A stretch of DNA of 42,371 bases from the NCBI GenBank assembly GCA_007695305.1, contig REEA01000104.1, forward strand, positions 1 through 42,371, given 5' to 3'. Position 1 is the first letter of the stretch. Every line of letters starts with the position of its first letter. The position numbers were made by a program, and so were the translations under genes. The notes under the pieces are model-generated. The model was not told where the DNA came from. It did no database searches and was given only the letters and a program-made list of their open reading frames with translations. Positions 1 to 6,809 of the stretch are shown here, piece after piece. Origin of the DNA: Bacteroidia bacterium. GTDB taxonomy: Bacteria; Bacteroidota; Bacteroidia; Bacteroidales; UBA7960.

Positions 1-6
1 TACCAT

Positions 7-59
7 TTAATCAATTAGATACAACAATTTGTTTGCTTTTTGTGAATAATGCAGGTTAA
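7..59. repeat. Left copy of a terminal inverted repeat (IS-like tip)
   Basis: These bases reappear, reverse-complemented, at 42317-42369. By hand alignment 49 of 53 positions match, with mismatches at 14, 16, 24 and 56, and 25-55 is a perfect 31-base match. The inner edge ends in GAATAATGCAGG, so the repeat begins with CC when read outward from the window. This is typical of an insertion-sequence tip with the element body lying outside the window. No transposase is visible here, so the identity of the element is inferred. Confidence 0.8.
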
Positions 60-103
60 ATACGCTTAAGGTAATATTTCCGGTGGGTTTTTCAAGAAGT
101 ACT

Positions 104-694
104 CTATTTCTTGTGTTCAAACACATAAGAAATATAAGCTTCAAGATCCCCATACCACTCAACACCATATTTGCGTATCAACGCATCCTTTAGAAAACGA
201 TATACCCTCACGGCAGTCTTTTTCCCTTTTGCCCGCGCGCAATCACACAACGGCCAGCGGTGATAGTTGAGGGCCTCATAATGGGGATATTTTTTGACCC
301 GGATGGGATACAAATGACACGAAATCGGCTTCTGAAAATCAATCAGGCCTTGTTCCCATGCTTTTTCGATGGCGCATTTTGCGATTCCTGAATCATCAAA
401 AAAAACATATGCGCATTGCCTGCCTTCGACCAGTGGGGTAGTCAGCTCACCTTCCGCATCTTCTACCCAATAGCCCTGCCTGTCAATGGCTGCCAAACCT
501 TCGGGAATCATGTATGGTACAAGCCGTGAAACAATCCGGCCCAGGATCAGTGTTTCTTCTTGTGTCAAAGGGGCACCGGCATCACCTTCCACACAACAAC
601 CACCCTTGCAAACAGGCAGGTCGCACACAAATTGCTCCTCATATATTTCATCGGAAAGAATACAATCGCCAAGTATAATCATAACATCTGCCAT
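104..694 (-). CDS. DUF3109 family Cys-rich protein
   Basis: A 196-residue soluble protein with no signal peptide or membrane segment. It has ten cysteines: Cys24, Cys29 and the pair Cys33-Cys34 lie in an N-terminal FVCDLPVCKGGCCVEGDAG motif, followed by Cys94, Cys107, Cys126 (in SCHLYPIR), Cys150 and Cys152. I recognise this pattern as the DUF3109 family, which is common in Bacteroidota and has no known reaction. The spacing suggests a bound metal, zinc or an Fe-S centre, but that is inference. The start is uncertain: relatives usually begin close to the MIILGD segment, so Met5 (base 682) is as likely as Met1. The gene lies 71 bases downstream of a membrane-protein gene on the same strand and could be cotranscribed with it. 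Confidence 0.8.
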   Translation of the reverse strand: MADVMIILGDCILSDEIYEEQFVCDLPVCKGGCCVEGDAGAPLTQEETLILGRIVSRLVPYMIPEGLAAIDRQGYWVEDAEGELTTPLVEGRQCAYVFFDDSGIAKCAIEKAWEQGLIDFQKPISCHLYPIRVKKYPHYEALNYHRWPLCDCARAKGKKTAVRVYRFLKDALIRKYGVEWYGDLEAYISYVFEHKK

Positions 695-765
695 TCATAA
701 ATCGGCCGGTTGAACGCCCGCATGCGATAAATCGTTAAACAACACAGGTTGCAATCCCATAATTA

Positions 766-1320
766 TCAACCCCGATGTGGTGATCCGGAAACGGAACCAC
801 CACCAATACCCATTTTTTTCAGAACAATATAAACGTATATGCTGAAAACGACAGACGTTATGAGCTGTAAAAGCAAAGGCGTTCCAACCAGCGGTTCCTC
901 CGGCAGCACAGTAATGACCGCCAGGTATTTCAATCCGTAATACAACATTTTGCTTATCCAGATTCCCGAAAAAATGGCAATCAACGGATTAACGATCCTC
1001 ACCAATCGGAAAAACACAAATGCCATGGCCGCCAGTTCGATGCCAATCAGGATTGATTTGACCAATACCGGGTGGGCCGAAATGAGAAACGAGAACAAAG
1101 GCAAAGTAAACGCCAGGATATACGCATTTTCCCGGCGGGTGTGTACCATGGCCAGGATCACCATGATTCGCATCGGTTCAAGCATATACAGTTTAATGCT
1201 TAATAAGTGCGACAAGGTGGGTACAAAATAGATAAAAGCCAGTGCAAAGACATCAAACAGAATTGCCCGGATGTTTGTCGTGCTTGTATAGCCGGCAATA
1301 TTTGCTGGGTGCGTGTTCAT
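766..1320 (-). CDS. Small integral membrane protein, unknown function
   Basis: A 184-residue, very hydrophobic protein with about five or six predicted membrane segments (roughly residues 20-40, 47-62, 67-80, 84-108, 110-138 and 148-168). It ends in a Gly/Ser-rich tail after KKMGIGGG. I do not recognise the family with certainty. The size and arrangement resemble substrate-binding S components of ECF transporters, but I see no diagnostic motif and no ECF ATPase or T component nearby. It is followed by the DUF3109 gene on the same strand and is divergent from the DUF362 gene. A TAnnTTTG-type -7 element lies about 60 bases upstream. Confidence 0.6.
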   Translation of the reverse strand: MNTHPANIAGYTSTTNIRAILFDVFALAFIYFVPTLSHLLSIKLYMLEPMRIMVILAMVHTRRENAYILAFTLPLFSFLISAHPVLVKSILIGIELAAMAFVFFRLVRIVNPLIAIFSGIWISKMLYYGLKYLAVITVLPEEPLVGTPLLLQLITSVVFSIYVYIVLKKMGIGGGSVSGSPHRG

Positions 1321-1380
1321 AAGATGATATTATTTCTTAAACTCATTATAAATAAGCCTTTTTGGCCCATAATTCGACAT

Positions 1381-1388
1381 CAAAAATA
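1381..1388 (-). promoter_or_regulatory. Candidate -7 element for the membrane protein gene
   Basis: Read on the minus strand this is TATTTTTG, matching the Bacteroidota -7 consensus TAnnTTTG, and it lies about 60 bases upstream of the start at 1320. No convincing -33 TTG was found at the right spacing, so the call rests on one box. Confidence 0.35.
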
Positions 1389-1488
1389 ATAAAAAGAACC
1401 CTAAAGTGATATATTTGTAGCTGCATATTTTGCCGATGCCGGGCTTGGTAATACAAGAAAATTGATTTTTTTATTGTCATTGGTAAAA

Positions 1489-1496
1489 TAACTTTG
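1489..1496 (+). promoter_or_regulatory. Candidate -7 element for the DUF362 gene
   Basis: TAACTTTG matches TAnnTTTG and ends 26 bases before the start codon at 1523. A second match, TATATTTG, lies at 1410-1417. The nearest upstream TTG (1462-1464) leaves a 24-base gap, somewhat longer than usual. Confidence 0.4.
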
Positions 1497-1522
1497 ATGA
1501 AATAACAAAAGACTAAATCAAA

Positions 1523-2437
1523 ATGGATAGAAGGCAATTTTTAAGAAAGGGTTTTATTTTTTCTGCACTTGGTAGTTTATATGCCGGCACCATTGGCCGG
1601 ATTCCGGGTTTTGCCATGTCGGCCGCCGGCAATTACGACCTGGTTGCTGTTCGCGGTGGTGAACCTGTTGAGATGTACCACCGGGCGATGGAGGAAATGG
1701 GGGGCATGAAAAAATATATCAAGCCCGGACAAACGGTGGTGCTGAAACCAAACGCAAGCTGGGATGTACCGCCGCAAAGGGCTGCCAATACCAACCCCGA
1801 CCTGATGAGAGCCATCGTGGAAGATTGCCTGGCAGCCGGTGCAGGAAGGGTGTTCGCCTTTGACCATACTTGCGACAATTGGGAACGCAGCTATGCTAAC
1901 AGCGGTGTTGCCGAAGCGGTAAGGCAAGGCGGCGGACAAATGCTGCACGCCAACCTGGAAAGGTATTACCGCGATGTAAGTATTCCGGGGGCAAAAAGGC
2001 TAACCACTGCAAAAGTCTATGAACGGCTCATGGAGGCAGATGTCTTTATCAACATCCCCGTTTTGAAGCACCACGCATCAACCACCATTACCATTGCCAT
2101 GAAAAACCTCATGGGTATTGTTTGGGACCGGCGATTCTGGCATCGCAATGACCTCCACCAGTGTATCGCAGATTTTTGCCTGTATCGGAAACCCGACCTG
2201 AATATTGTAGATGCATACCTGGTGATGACACGTAACGGCCCGCGAGGCACATCGGAAGCAGACCTCACACGTATGCGCAGCCTGCTGGTCTCCACAGATA
2301 TCGTCGCTGTGGATGCAGCCGGTGCCATGATGCTCGGACACGAACCCAACGATATCGCTCACCTGCGAATTGCCGCCGAAATGAATATCGGGAATATCAA
2401 CCTTGATGATCTGAATATCCGGCGGGTGATGCTTTGA
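1523..2437 (+). CDS. Tat-exported DUF362 domain protein
   Basis: A 304-residue protein with a twin-arginine signal at the N terminus: MDRRQFLRKG followed by a hydrophobic stretch to about residue 30. It is therefore probably exported folded, with a cofactor, across the inner membrane. Residues about 39-295 match the DUF362 family as I know it, including VLKPNASWDVPP, a FDHTCDNW segment, a conserved NIPVLKHH stretch and the MKNLMGI segment. The biochemical role of DUF362 is not established; members often occur with, or fused to, ferredoxin domains. That fits here: the next gene, 163 bases downstream on the same strand, encodes a membrane polyferredoxin. I infer a shared redox function at the outer face of the inner membrane; the substrate is unknown. 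Confidence 0.85.
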   Translation: MDRRQFLRKGFIFSALGSLYAGTIGRIPGFAMSAAGNYDLVAVRGGEPVEMYHRAMEEMGGMKKYIKPGQTVVLKPNASWDVPPQRAANTNPDLMRAIVEDCLAAGAGRVFAFDHTCDNWERSYANSGVAEAVRQGGGQMLHANLERYYRDVSIPGAKRLTTAKVYERLMEADVFINIPVLKHHASTTITIAMKNLMGIVWDRRFWHRNDLHQCIADFCLYRKPDLNIVDAYLVMTRNGPRGTSEADLTRMRSLLVSTDIVAVDAAGAMMLGHEPNDIAHLRIAAEMNIGNINLDDLNIRRVML

Positions 2438-2512
2438 TCATAGAACATACCATCCCGCGCACTTAACAGAAGCAAACAGCAAGAAGCACAAAACATATAT
2501 GATCGATCATTT

Positions 2513-2592
2513 GACATTTTGACATTTTGACATTTTGACATTTCCACATTTCGACATTTCCACATTTCGACATTACCAAATTTCGCCATTAT
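2513..2592 (+). repeat. Octamer tandem repeat (GACATTTT / CACATTTC type)
   Basis: Ten consecutive 8-base units fill the end of the gap between the DUF362 and polyferredoxin genes. There are three exact GACATTTT copies (2513-2536), then alternating GACATTTC and CACATTTC (2537-2568), then decayed units to 2592. The array stops 8 bases before the ATG at 2601. Copy number could vary by slippage and shift the distance between any upstream promoter and the start codon. Reading through the array from TTG (2535) is open in the polyferredoxin frame but gives a low-complexity leader that is probably not translated. Confidence 0.85.
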
Positions 2593-2600
2593 ATACACCA

Positions 2601-4226
2601 ATGAAACAAGCTTTTTTAAAGAAAATACGGATTATTGTTTCCTTAATAGTCTTTGTTGCCCTGCTTTTTTTGTTTTTAGGCATAGAGATACAGCCGTTTA
2701 AGTTTCTTGCTGTACCTTTAACGCGGTTGCAATTCTTCCCCTCCCTGCTGAGATTCATGGCATTATTTTTCAGTATTTCAGCCTTGGGGTTTTTGCTTGT
2801 CATCATATTCAGCCTGCTCTTTGGCCGGATTTACTGTTCCGGTTTTTGCCCACTGGGCACATTTCAGGATATGGTTATTGCCATTGCAAGACGGTTCAAA
2901 AAAAAGAAAAACCGCCGCTTTCACTATACGACCAACAGGAAAAGGATTTTCCGGTATTCTGTGTTGGCAATTACACTTATTTTTTGGTTTGCGGGCAGCT
3001 TATTCCTGGTAAACCTCCTTGACCCGTTTTCCAATTTCGGGAAGTTGTCGGCAAGTCTGTTTCAGCCGTCATATATCTGGATGCACAATTTACTGGTCTT
3101 TACCCTGGACCGGTTTGATATTTTTCTGTTCACTCCCCTGAGCATGCATGCGCTGCCCATTGATGTGATACTGATATCCACCGGCATTTTTTTGACCATT
3201 GTGATGATGTCTGCTTTACGGGGAAGGCTGTTTTGCAACACACTGTGTCCGGTGGGAAGTATCCTTGGCATTGTGTCGTTCAATCCACTGTTTCGTATCC
3301 ACTTCTCCGATGAGGCCTGCACGGGTTGTAAAAAATGTGAGTGGGTTTGCAAAGCAGAATGTCTTGACAGTAAAAACAGGCATGTTGACCATACCCGATG
3401 CATCAATTGTTTCAACTGCTTTGAGTCTTGTCCGAACGGGGGTATCGGCTATGTATTCCGGCCTGCTTTATCCGGGAAAAAAGATAGCAGCCCGAGCGTG
3501 TCAAACGAAAAACGGCAGTTTCTTTTCCATGTGGCCGGCGGGCTTTTAAGCCTGCCTTTACTCCGGAATACTGCTATGGCACGTCAGGGGCAACGAAGGC
3601 AGGGTCGCAGGCAGGACAGACAAAGAACCGGACTGGCTGACAAACCCGGCATGATCCCCATTGAACATCAAAACCGCACAACACCGCCCGGTTCCATCAG
3701 TCACGCGCATTTCACAAACCACTGCATTGCATGCTATCTGTGTGTGAGCGCATGCCCCACAAAGGTGATCGTTCCATCATTTTATGCCTATGGACTGGAA
3801 GGTTTCATGCAACCTACACTTGATTTTCACCGTAGCTTCTGCAATTATGACTGTGTGAAATGCACGGAAGTTTGTCCCACCGGGGCCATTACCAGGCAAA
3901 CGCCGGAACAGAAACGTTTGATACAGATTGGAGTGGTCCGTTTCCTTGTTGAAAGCTGTATTGTAACGGTTGACGGAACTGACTGTGGTGCTTGTTCCGA
4001 GCATTGTCCTACCAAAGCCGTGCAAATGGTGCCTTACCGTGATGGTTTGTTCATACCCGAAATTACACCCTCTTTGTGTGTGGGTTGCGGTGCCTGCGAA
4101 TTTGCCTGTCCTACAGAACCTTATAAAGCTATTTATGTGCATGGCAGCAAAACGCACCAAACAGCGAGAGCCATCGAAGATCATGAGGGTCCGAGAGAGG
4201 ATCATACCGATGACTTTCCATTCTAA
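2601..4226 (+). CDS. Membrane polyferredoxin, NapH-like/NapG-like fusion
   Basis: A 541-residue protein in two halves. Residues 1-230 form a NapH/NosR-type membrane part with about five hydrophobic segments and the paired motifs CSGFCP (79-84) and CNTLCP (212-217). Two ferredoxin clusters follow: Cys240/243/246/250 and Cys267/270/273/277. Residues 303-325 read NEKRQFLFHVAGGLLSLPL, resembling a Tat signal. After it comes a NapG-like region that begins TPPGSISHAHF and carries four more cysteine sets: 375/378/381/385, 414-425, 462/465/469 and 493/496/499/503. NapH and NapG are normally separate quinol-to-periplasm electron-transfer proteins; here they seem fused. The start is ATG 2601 because the upstream in-frame TTG lies in the octamer repeat. 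It pairs with the preceding DUF362 gene. There is no nap catalytic subunit, so the electron acceptor is unknown. Confidence 0.85.
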   Translation: MKQAFLKKIRIIVSLIVFVALLFLFLGIEIQPFKFLAVPLTRLQFFPSLLRFMALFFSISALGFLLVIIFSLLFGRIYCSGFCPLGTFQDMVIAIARRFKKKKNRRFHYTTNRKRIFRYSVLAITLIFWFAGSLFLVNLLDPFSNFGKLSASLFQPSYIWMHNLLVFTLDRFDIFLFTPLSMHALPIDVILISTGIFLTIVMMSALRGRLFCNTLCPVGSILGIVSFNPLFRIHFSDEACTGCKKCEWVCKAECLDSKNRHVDHTRCINCFNCFESCPNGGIGYVFRPALSGKKDSSPSVSNEKRQFLFHVAGGLLSLPLLRNTAMARQGQRRQGRRQDRQRTGLADKPGMIPIEHQNRTTPPGSISHAHFTNHCIACYLCVSACPTKVIVPSFYAYGLEGFMQPTLDFHRSFCNYDCVKCTEVCPTGAITRQTPEQKRLIQIGVVRFLVESCIVTVDGTDCGACSEHCPTKAVQMVPYRDGLFIPEITPSLCVGCGACEFACPTEPYKAIYVHGSKTHQTARAIEDHEGPREDHTDDFPF

Positions 4227-4258
4227 AAAAAAACCGGCTCCCCTTTCGGAGAAACCGG
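4225..4258 (-). terminator. Rho-independent terminator of the YceI gene
   Basis: Read on the minus strand, CCGG, a three-U bulge and CTCC pair with GGAGCCGG around a six-base loop, and the stem is followed directly by nine T residues. It lies just past the stop codon of the minus-strand YceI gene and overlaps the end of the convergent polyferredoxin gene. Confidence 0.65.
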
Positions 4259-4281
4259 CTTCCGTCATCGGAACAGCTTGA

Positions 4282-4947
4282 TTATTTAACAGCTATCAAG
4301 TCCAGTTTCAGGTTAAAATCATCGTAAATGAGGTTGTCTCCCAGGTTGTCGAAAAACCGGCCTGAGCCAAAACGGACATCCCACAGGGAACGGTCCAGGT
4401 CAAAGTCCGAAAAAGACACCATACGATCCTCGGAAAGGGCGATCTGTGCATTGAATGCGATGCCGTGAGTAATACCTTTAATGGTCATGTTTCCAAACAC
4501 CCTGTGTGTATGGTCACCTTCATAATCAGCCGGCAGCTCTTCTACGGAAGTAATCTCAAATTCAGCAGTCGGATAGGTTTCCACCGAAAAGAAATCATCT
4601 GATTCCAGGTGAGTGCGCAAGCGAGCGTTCCTGGAAGGATCTTCAATATCCAGAACAACGATCTGGTTCATATCCATCACCACCAATCCACCAAGAAGTT
4701 CTCCTTCAAACACATAGAATTCTCCCGATTTAATGCCAATAATACCATCATGAGTTCCGCGAATATTTGCACCCTCCCAAGCCACACGACTGGTCTCAGC
4801 ATCCAAACGGTAAACATCTACAGCCTCCGGAATCTCTCCGGCTTCAATGCGTTCAAGAATTTCAGCCCTGTTCTCTCCCGGGCCGGCACATGATGCCATG
4901 ACCACTGCTGCGATCAGAACAGGCAAAATAAATTTGATTTTTTTCAT
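4282..4947 (-). CDS. YceI family lipoprotein
   Basis: A 221-residue protein with a lipoprotein signal: MKKIKFILPVLIAAVVMASC, so Cys20 would be lipidated. The mature part (about residues 45-221) matches the YceI fold, a lipocalin-like barrel that binds long isoprenoid-type lipids in characterised members. It opens with YRLDAETSRVAWEG, contains FEITSVEEL and GNMTIKGITHGIAFN, and ends with YDDFNLKLDLIAVK. The ligand here is unknown. It is a single-gene unit with its own terminator, convergent with the polyferredoxin gene. No TAnnTTTG box was found in front of it. Confidence 0.9.
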   Translation of the reverse strand: MKKIKFILPVLIAAVVMASCAGPGENRAEILERIEAGEIPEAVDVYRLDAETSRVAWEGANIRGTHDGIIGIKSGEFYVFEGELLGGLVVMDMNQIVVLDIEDPSRNARLRTHLESDDFFSVETYPTAEFEITSVEELPADYEGDHTHRVFGNMTIKGITHGIAFNAQIALSEDRMVSFSDFDLDRSLWDVRFGSGRFFDNLGDNLIYDDFNLKLDLIAVK

Positions 4948-5177
4948 TTTTTCCTTTAATTTGGTTATACATAATTATGGATGATCTTAGCCGATCATTG
5001 TATTGCTGATTTGGCAAAAACCTCCATCGATCAGGAAAACAACTCGTTACCTTTTGATATTTAACACATCACATAACAAATTGTTTAAAAAAGACACATA
5101 ACAACCTGAATTTTTAATAATTTTTTCAATCAGCCGGCAGTCCTTCATAAAAATCATAAAAAAATCAGGTTGTTAAT

Positions 5178-5208
5178 TTTGTAACAAATCTAAATTATCC
5201 TATTTTTG
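5178..5208 (+). promoter_or_regulatory. Candidate upstream promoter P1 of the V-ATPase operon
   Basis: A TTTG at 5178-5181 and TATTTTTG at 5201-5208 are separated by 19 bases, fitting the Bacteroidota -33/-7 pattern. The leader to the ATG at 5340 would be about 125 bases. Confidence 0.55.
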
Positions 5209-5270
5209 CATGGTCATCTTCATTATAAGAAAAAAATTAGCAATCAGACGAATAAATATGGCATTGATGC

Positions 5271-5300
5271 TTTGATAAAAAGCATTTTTTTCTATTTTTG
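5271..5300 (+). promoter_or_regulatory. Candidate proximal promoter P2 of the V-ATPase operon
   Basis: TTTG (5271-5274) and TATTTTTG (5293-5300) are 18 bases apart. Both this -7 box and the P1 box are followed by CAT, so the two look like related modules. The -7 box overlaps the TTG codon at 5298 that would open a longer reading frame, which supports ATG 5340 as the true start of the first gene. Confidence 0.65.
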
Positions 5301-5339
5301 CATCTTCTTGTCATTCTCGTTTTCATAAACAATACAAAC

Positions 5340-5963
5340 ATGCAGAAAAAACTTCAGGAGCTCACCGAGAAAATTTACCAGGAGGGCGTAGACAAAGCAA
5401 GAAAGGAGGCTGAACAGATTGTTTCAGAAGCGGAAAAAAAAGCGGAAGAAATGATTGAAAAGGCTGAAAAAGAGGCTAAAAGCACCATCGAAAAAGCCCA
5501 AAAAGAAGCCGATGACCTGAAAAAAAACGCATTAAACGAACTGCAACTGTCTGCCCGGCAGGCCATTTCAGATCTAAAGCAGGAAGTTGTTCATCTGATC
5601 CAGGCAAAAACCATTGAGCCGGCGGCCAAGTCAGCATTTACAGAACCCGCCTTTACACAGGACGTTATCCGCACCATTGTGAAAAACTGGGATCCGAAGG
5701 GCAGCGACAACGTTGACCTTCAGGTTTTGTTACCGGCAAACAAACAAAAAGAATTTGAGTCCTATTTTAAAAACAAAGCGGCAGATCTTTTGAACAAAGG
5801 GCTGGACATCACCTTCAGCGACAAAATCAAAGGTGGATTTAAAATCGGACCGAAAGATGGTAGCTACCTGGTCTCCTTCTCAGATGAGGACTTTGAGCAT
5901 TTCTTCAAAATATATATGCGCCCCCGCCTGATTGAGCTGCTGTTTGACAAAAAACAAAAATAA
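5340..5963 (+). CDS. atpE: V-type ATPase subunit E (peripheral stalk)
   Basis: A 207-residue protein whose first 80 residues are an almost uninterrupted Lys/Glu/Ala coiled coil (ARKEAEQIVSEAEKKAEEMI and similar). A globular C-terminal half follows, with FSDKIKGGFKIGPKDGSYLVSF, the typical subunit E signature. Subunit E forms the stator stalk linking the catalytic head to membrane subunit I, normally as a heterodimer with G; no G gene is visible here. It is the first gene of the operon, behind two promoter candidates. ATG 5340 was chosen over the in-frame TTG 5298, which lies in the promoter. The next gene starts 7 bases after the stop. Confidence 0.92.
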   Translation: MQKKLQELTEKIYQEGVDKARKEAEQIVSEAEKKAEEMIEKAEKEAKSTIEKAQKEADDLKKNALNELQLSARQAISDLKQEVVHLIQAKTIEPAAKSAFTEPAFTQDVIRTIVKNWDPKGSDNVDLQVLLPANKQKEFESYFKNKAADLLNKGLDITFSDKIKGGFKIGPKDGSYLVSFSDEDFEHFFKIYMRPRLIELLFDKKQK

Positions 5964-5970
5964 CGCCTTC

Positions 5971-6801
5971 GTGAAACGCAAGTATTATTATCTCGTTGCA
6001 GGACTTCAGGATATTTCCCTGGATATACACAAGCTGACCTTTGACCAGCTTGCATTCCGAAACGAACTGAAAACGGAATTGCACCCCAAAGACTACCCCC
6101 TGGTGGAAAAAATATTTCTGCCATTCGACAACATCAACCTGTTGAACCTGCTGCAGAAAAACGACAAGCCCTTCAACGCAAAAGGCAATTTCTCAAAAGA
6201 CAGGCTGGAAGAAAACATCAAAGAAACAAATGATCTTCCAAATTATATGCAAAAATTTATCCATGCATATAAGAACCAGGATCCATTCTTTCCCGATATG
6301 AATCCGGAAAACGAACTCACCACATTATATTATGATGAAGTTATTTCAGGGGAACAGAATGAGTTTCTGAAAGAATGGCTTCAGTTTGAGCTGAACGTCA
6401 AGAACATTATGACCGCGTTGAACGCCCGCAAATATAAAGTGCCCTATGAGCATCAGGTCATTGGCACGGATGAGGTGTCAGAAACCATCAGGAAAAGTCA
6501 TGCCCGCGATTTTGGTCTCAGCAATGAACTGGATTATATGGAAGAACTGACAGCCATCAGCAGGAAGGACGACATCAGGGAAAGGGAGCAGGCCATTGAT
6601 GATATGAAATGGAAATACCTTGATGAACACACTTTTTTCCATTATTTTACCATAGAAAAAATCCTTTCTTTTGTGATCAGGCTTGGAATGATTGAACGCT
6701 GGCTTCACATTGATAAGGATCACAGCAACGAGCTCTTCAAAAAACTATTGAAGGAATTGCAGTCGAGCTATGAATTACCCGAAACATTTAAAGAAAAATA
6801 A
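5971..6801 (+). CDS. DUF2764 protein, V-ATPase operon member (possible subunit C substitute)
   Basis: A 277-residue, largely helical soluble protein starting at GTG 5971, seven bases after the atpE stop; a longer frame from 5932 would overlap atpE and lacks the family start. The N terminus KRKYYYLVAGLQDISLD and the charged C-terminal helices match DUF2764, a family known to me from the same slot (between E and A) in V-ATPase operons of Bacteroidota and, as unnamed genes, of chlamydiae and spirochaetes. Operons of this type lack a recognisable subunit C (the d/AC39 socket joining the central rotor to the K ring). Position, size and helical content make this protein a candidate for that role. 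This is inference; no sequence match to subunit C is visible beyond a loose YYYL-type start. Confidence 0.85.
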   Translation: MKRKYYYLVAGLQDISLDIHKLTFDQLAFRNELKTELHPKDYPLVEKIFLPFDNINLLNLLQKNDKPFNAKGNFSKDRLEENIKETNDLPNYMQKFIHAYKNQDPFFPDMNPENELTTLYYDEVISGEQNEFLKEWLQFELNVKNIMTALNARKYKVPYEHQVIGTDEVSETIRKSHARDFGLSNELDYMEELTAISRKDDIREREQAIDDMKWKYLDEHTFFHYFTIEKILSFVIRLGMIERWLHIDKDHSNELFKKLLKELQSSYELPETFKEK

Positions 6802-6809
6802 TACATCTT

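Larger units (their letters stand above)
4948..5339. other. Intergenic region carrying the V-ATPase promoters
   Basis: This is 392 AT-rich bases between the divergent YceI and V-ATPase genes, with no credible coding sequence. The two promoter candidates listed separately occupy its right-hand third. I see no operator, riboswitch or clear inverted repeat in the rest. Confidence 0.7.

Noticed and set aside
2513-2592. CRISPR array
   Set aside because: The units are 8 bases with no spacers and no cas genes are nearby.
2535-2600. Extended polyferredoxin start at TTG
   Set aside because: The extra 22 residues are translated octamer repeat; ATG 2601 gives a normal membrane-protein start.
4231-4260. 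Direct repeat AAACCGGCT (4231-4239, 4252-4260) as a regulator site
   Set aside because: The two copies are better explained as parts of the terminator stem of the YceI gene.
5298-5339. Extended subunit E start at TTG
   Set aside because: The codon overlaps a good -7 promoter box, and MQKKLQELTEK is a normal subunit E start.
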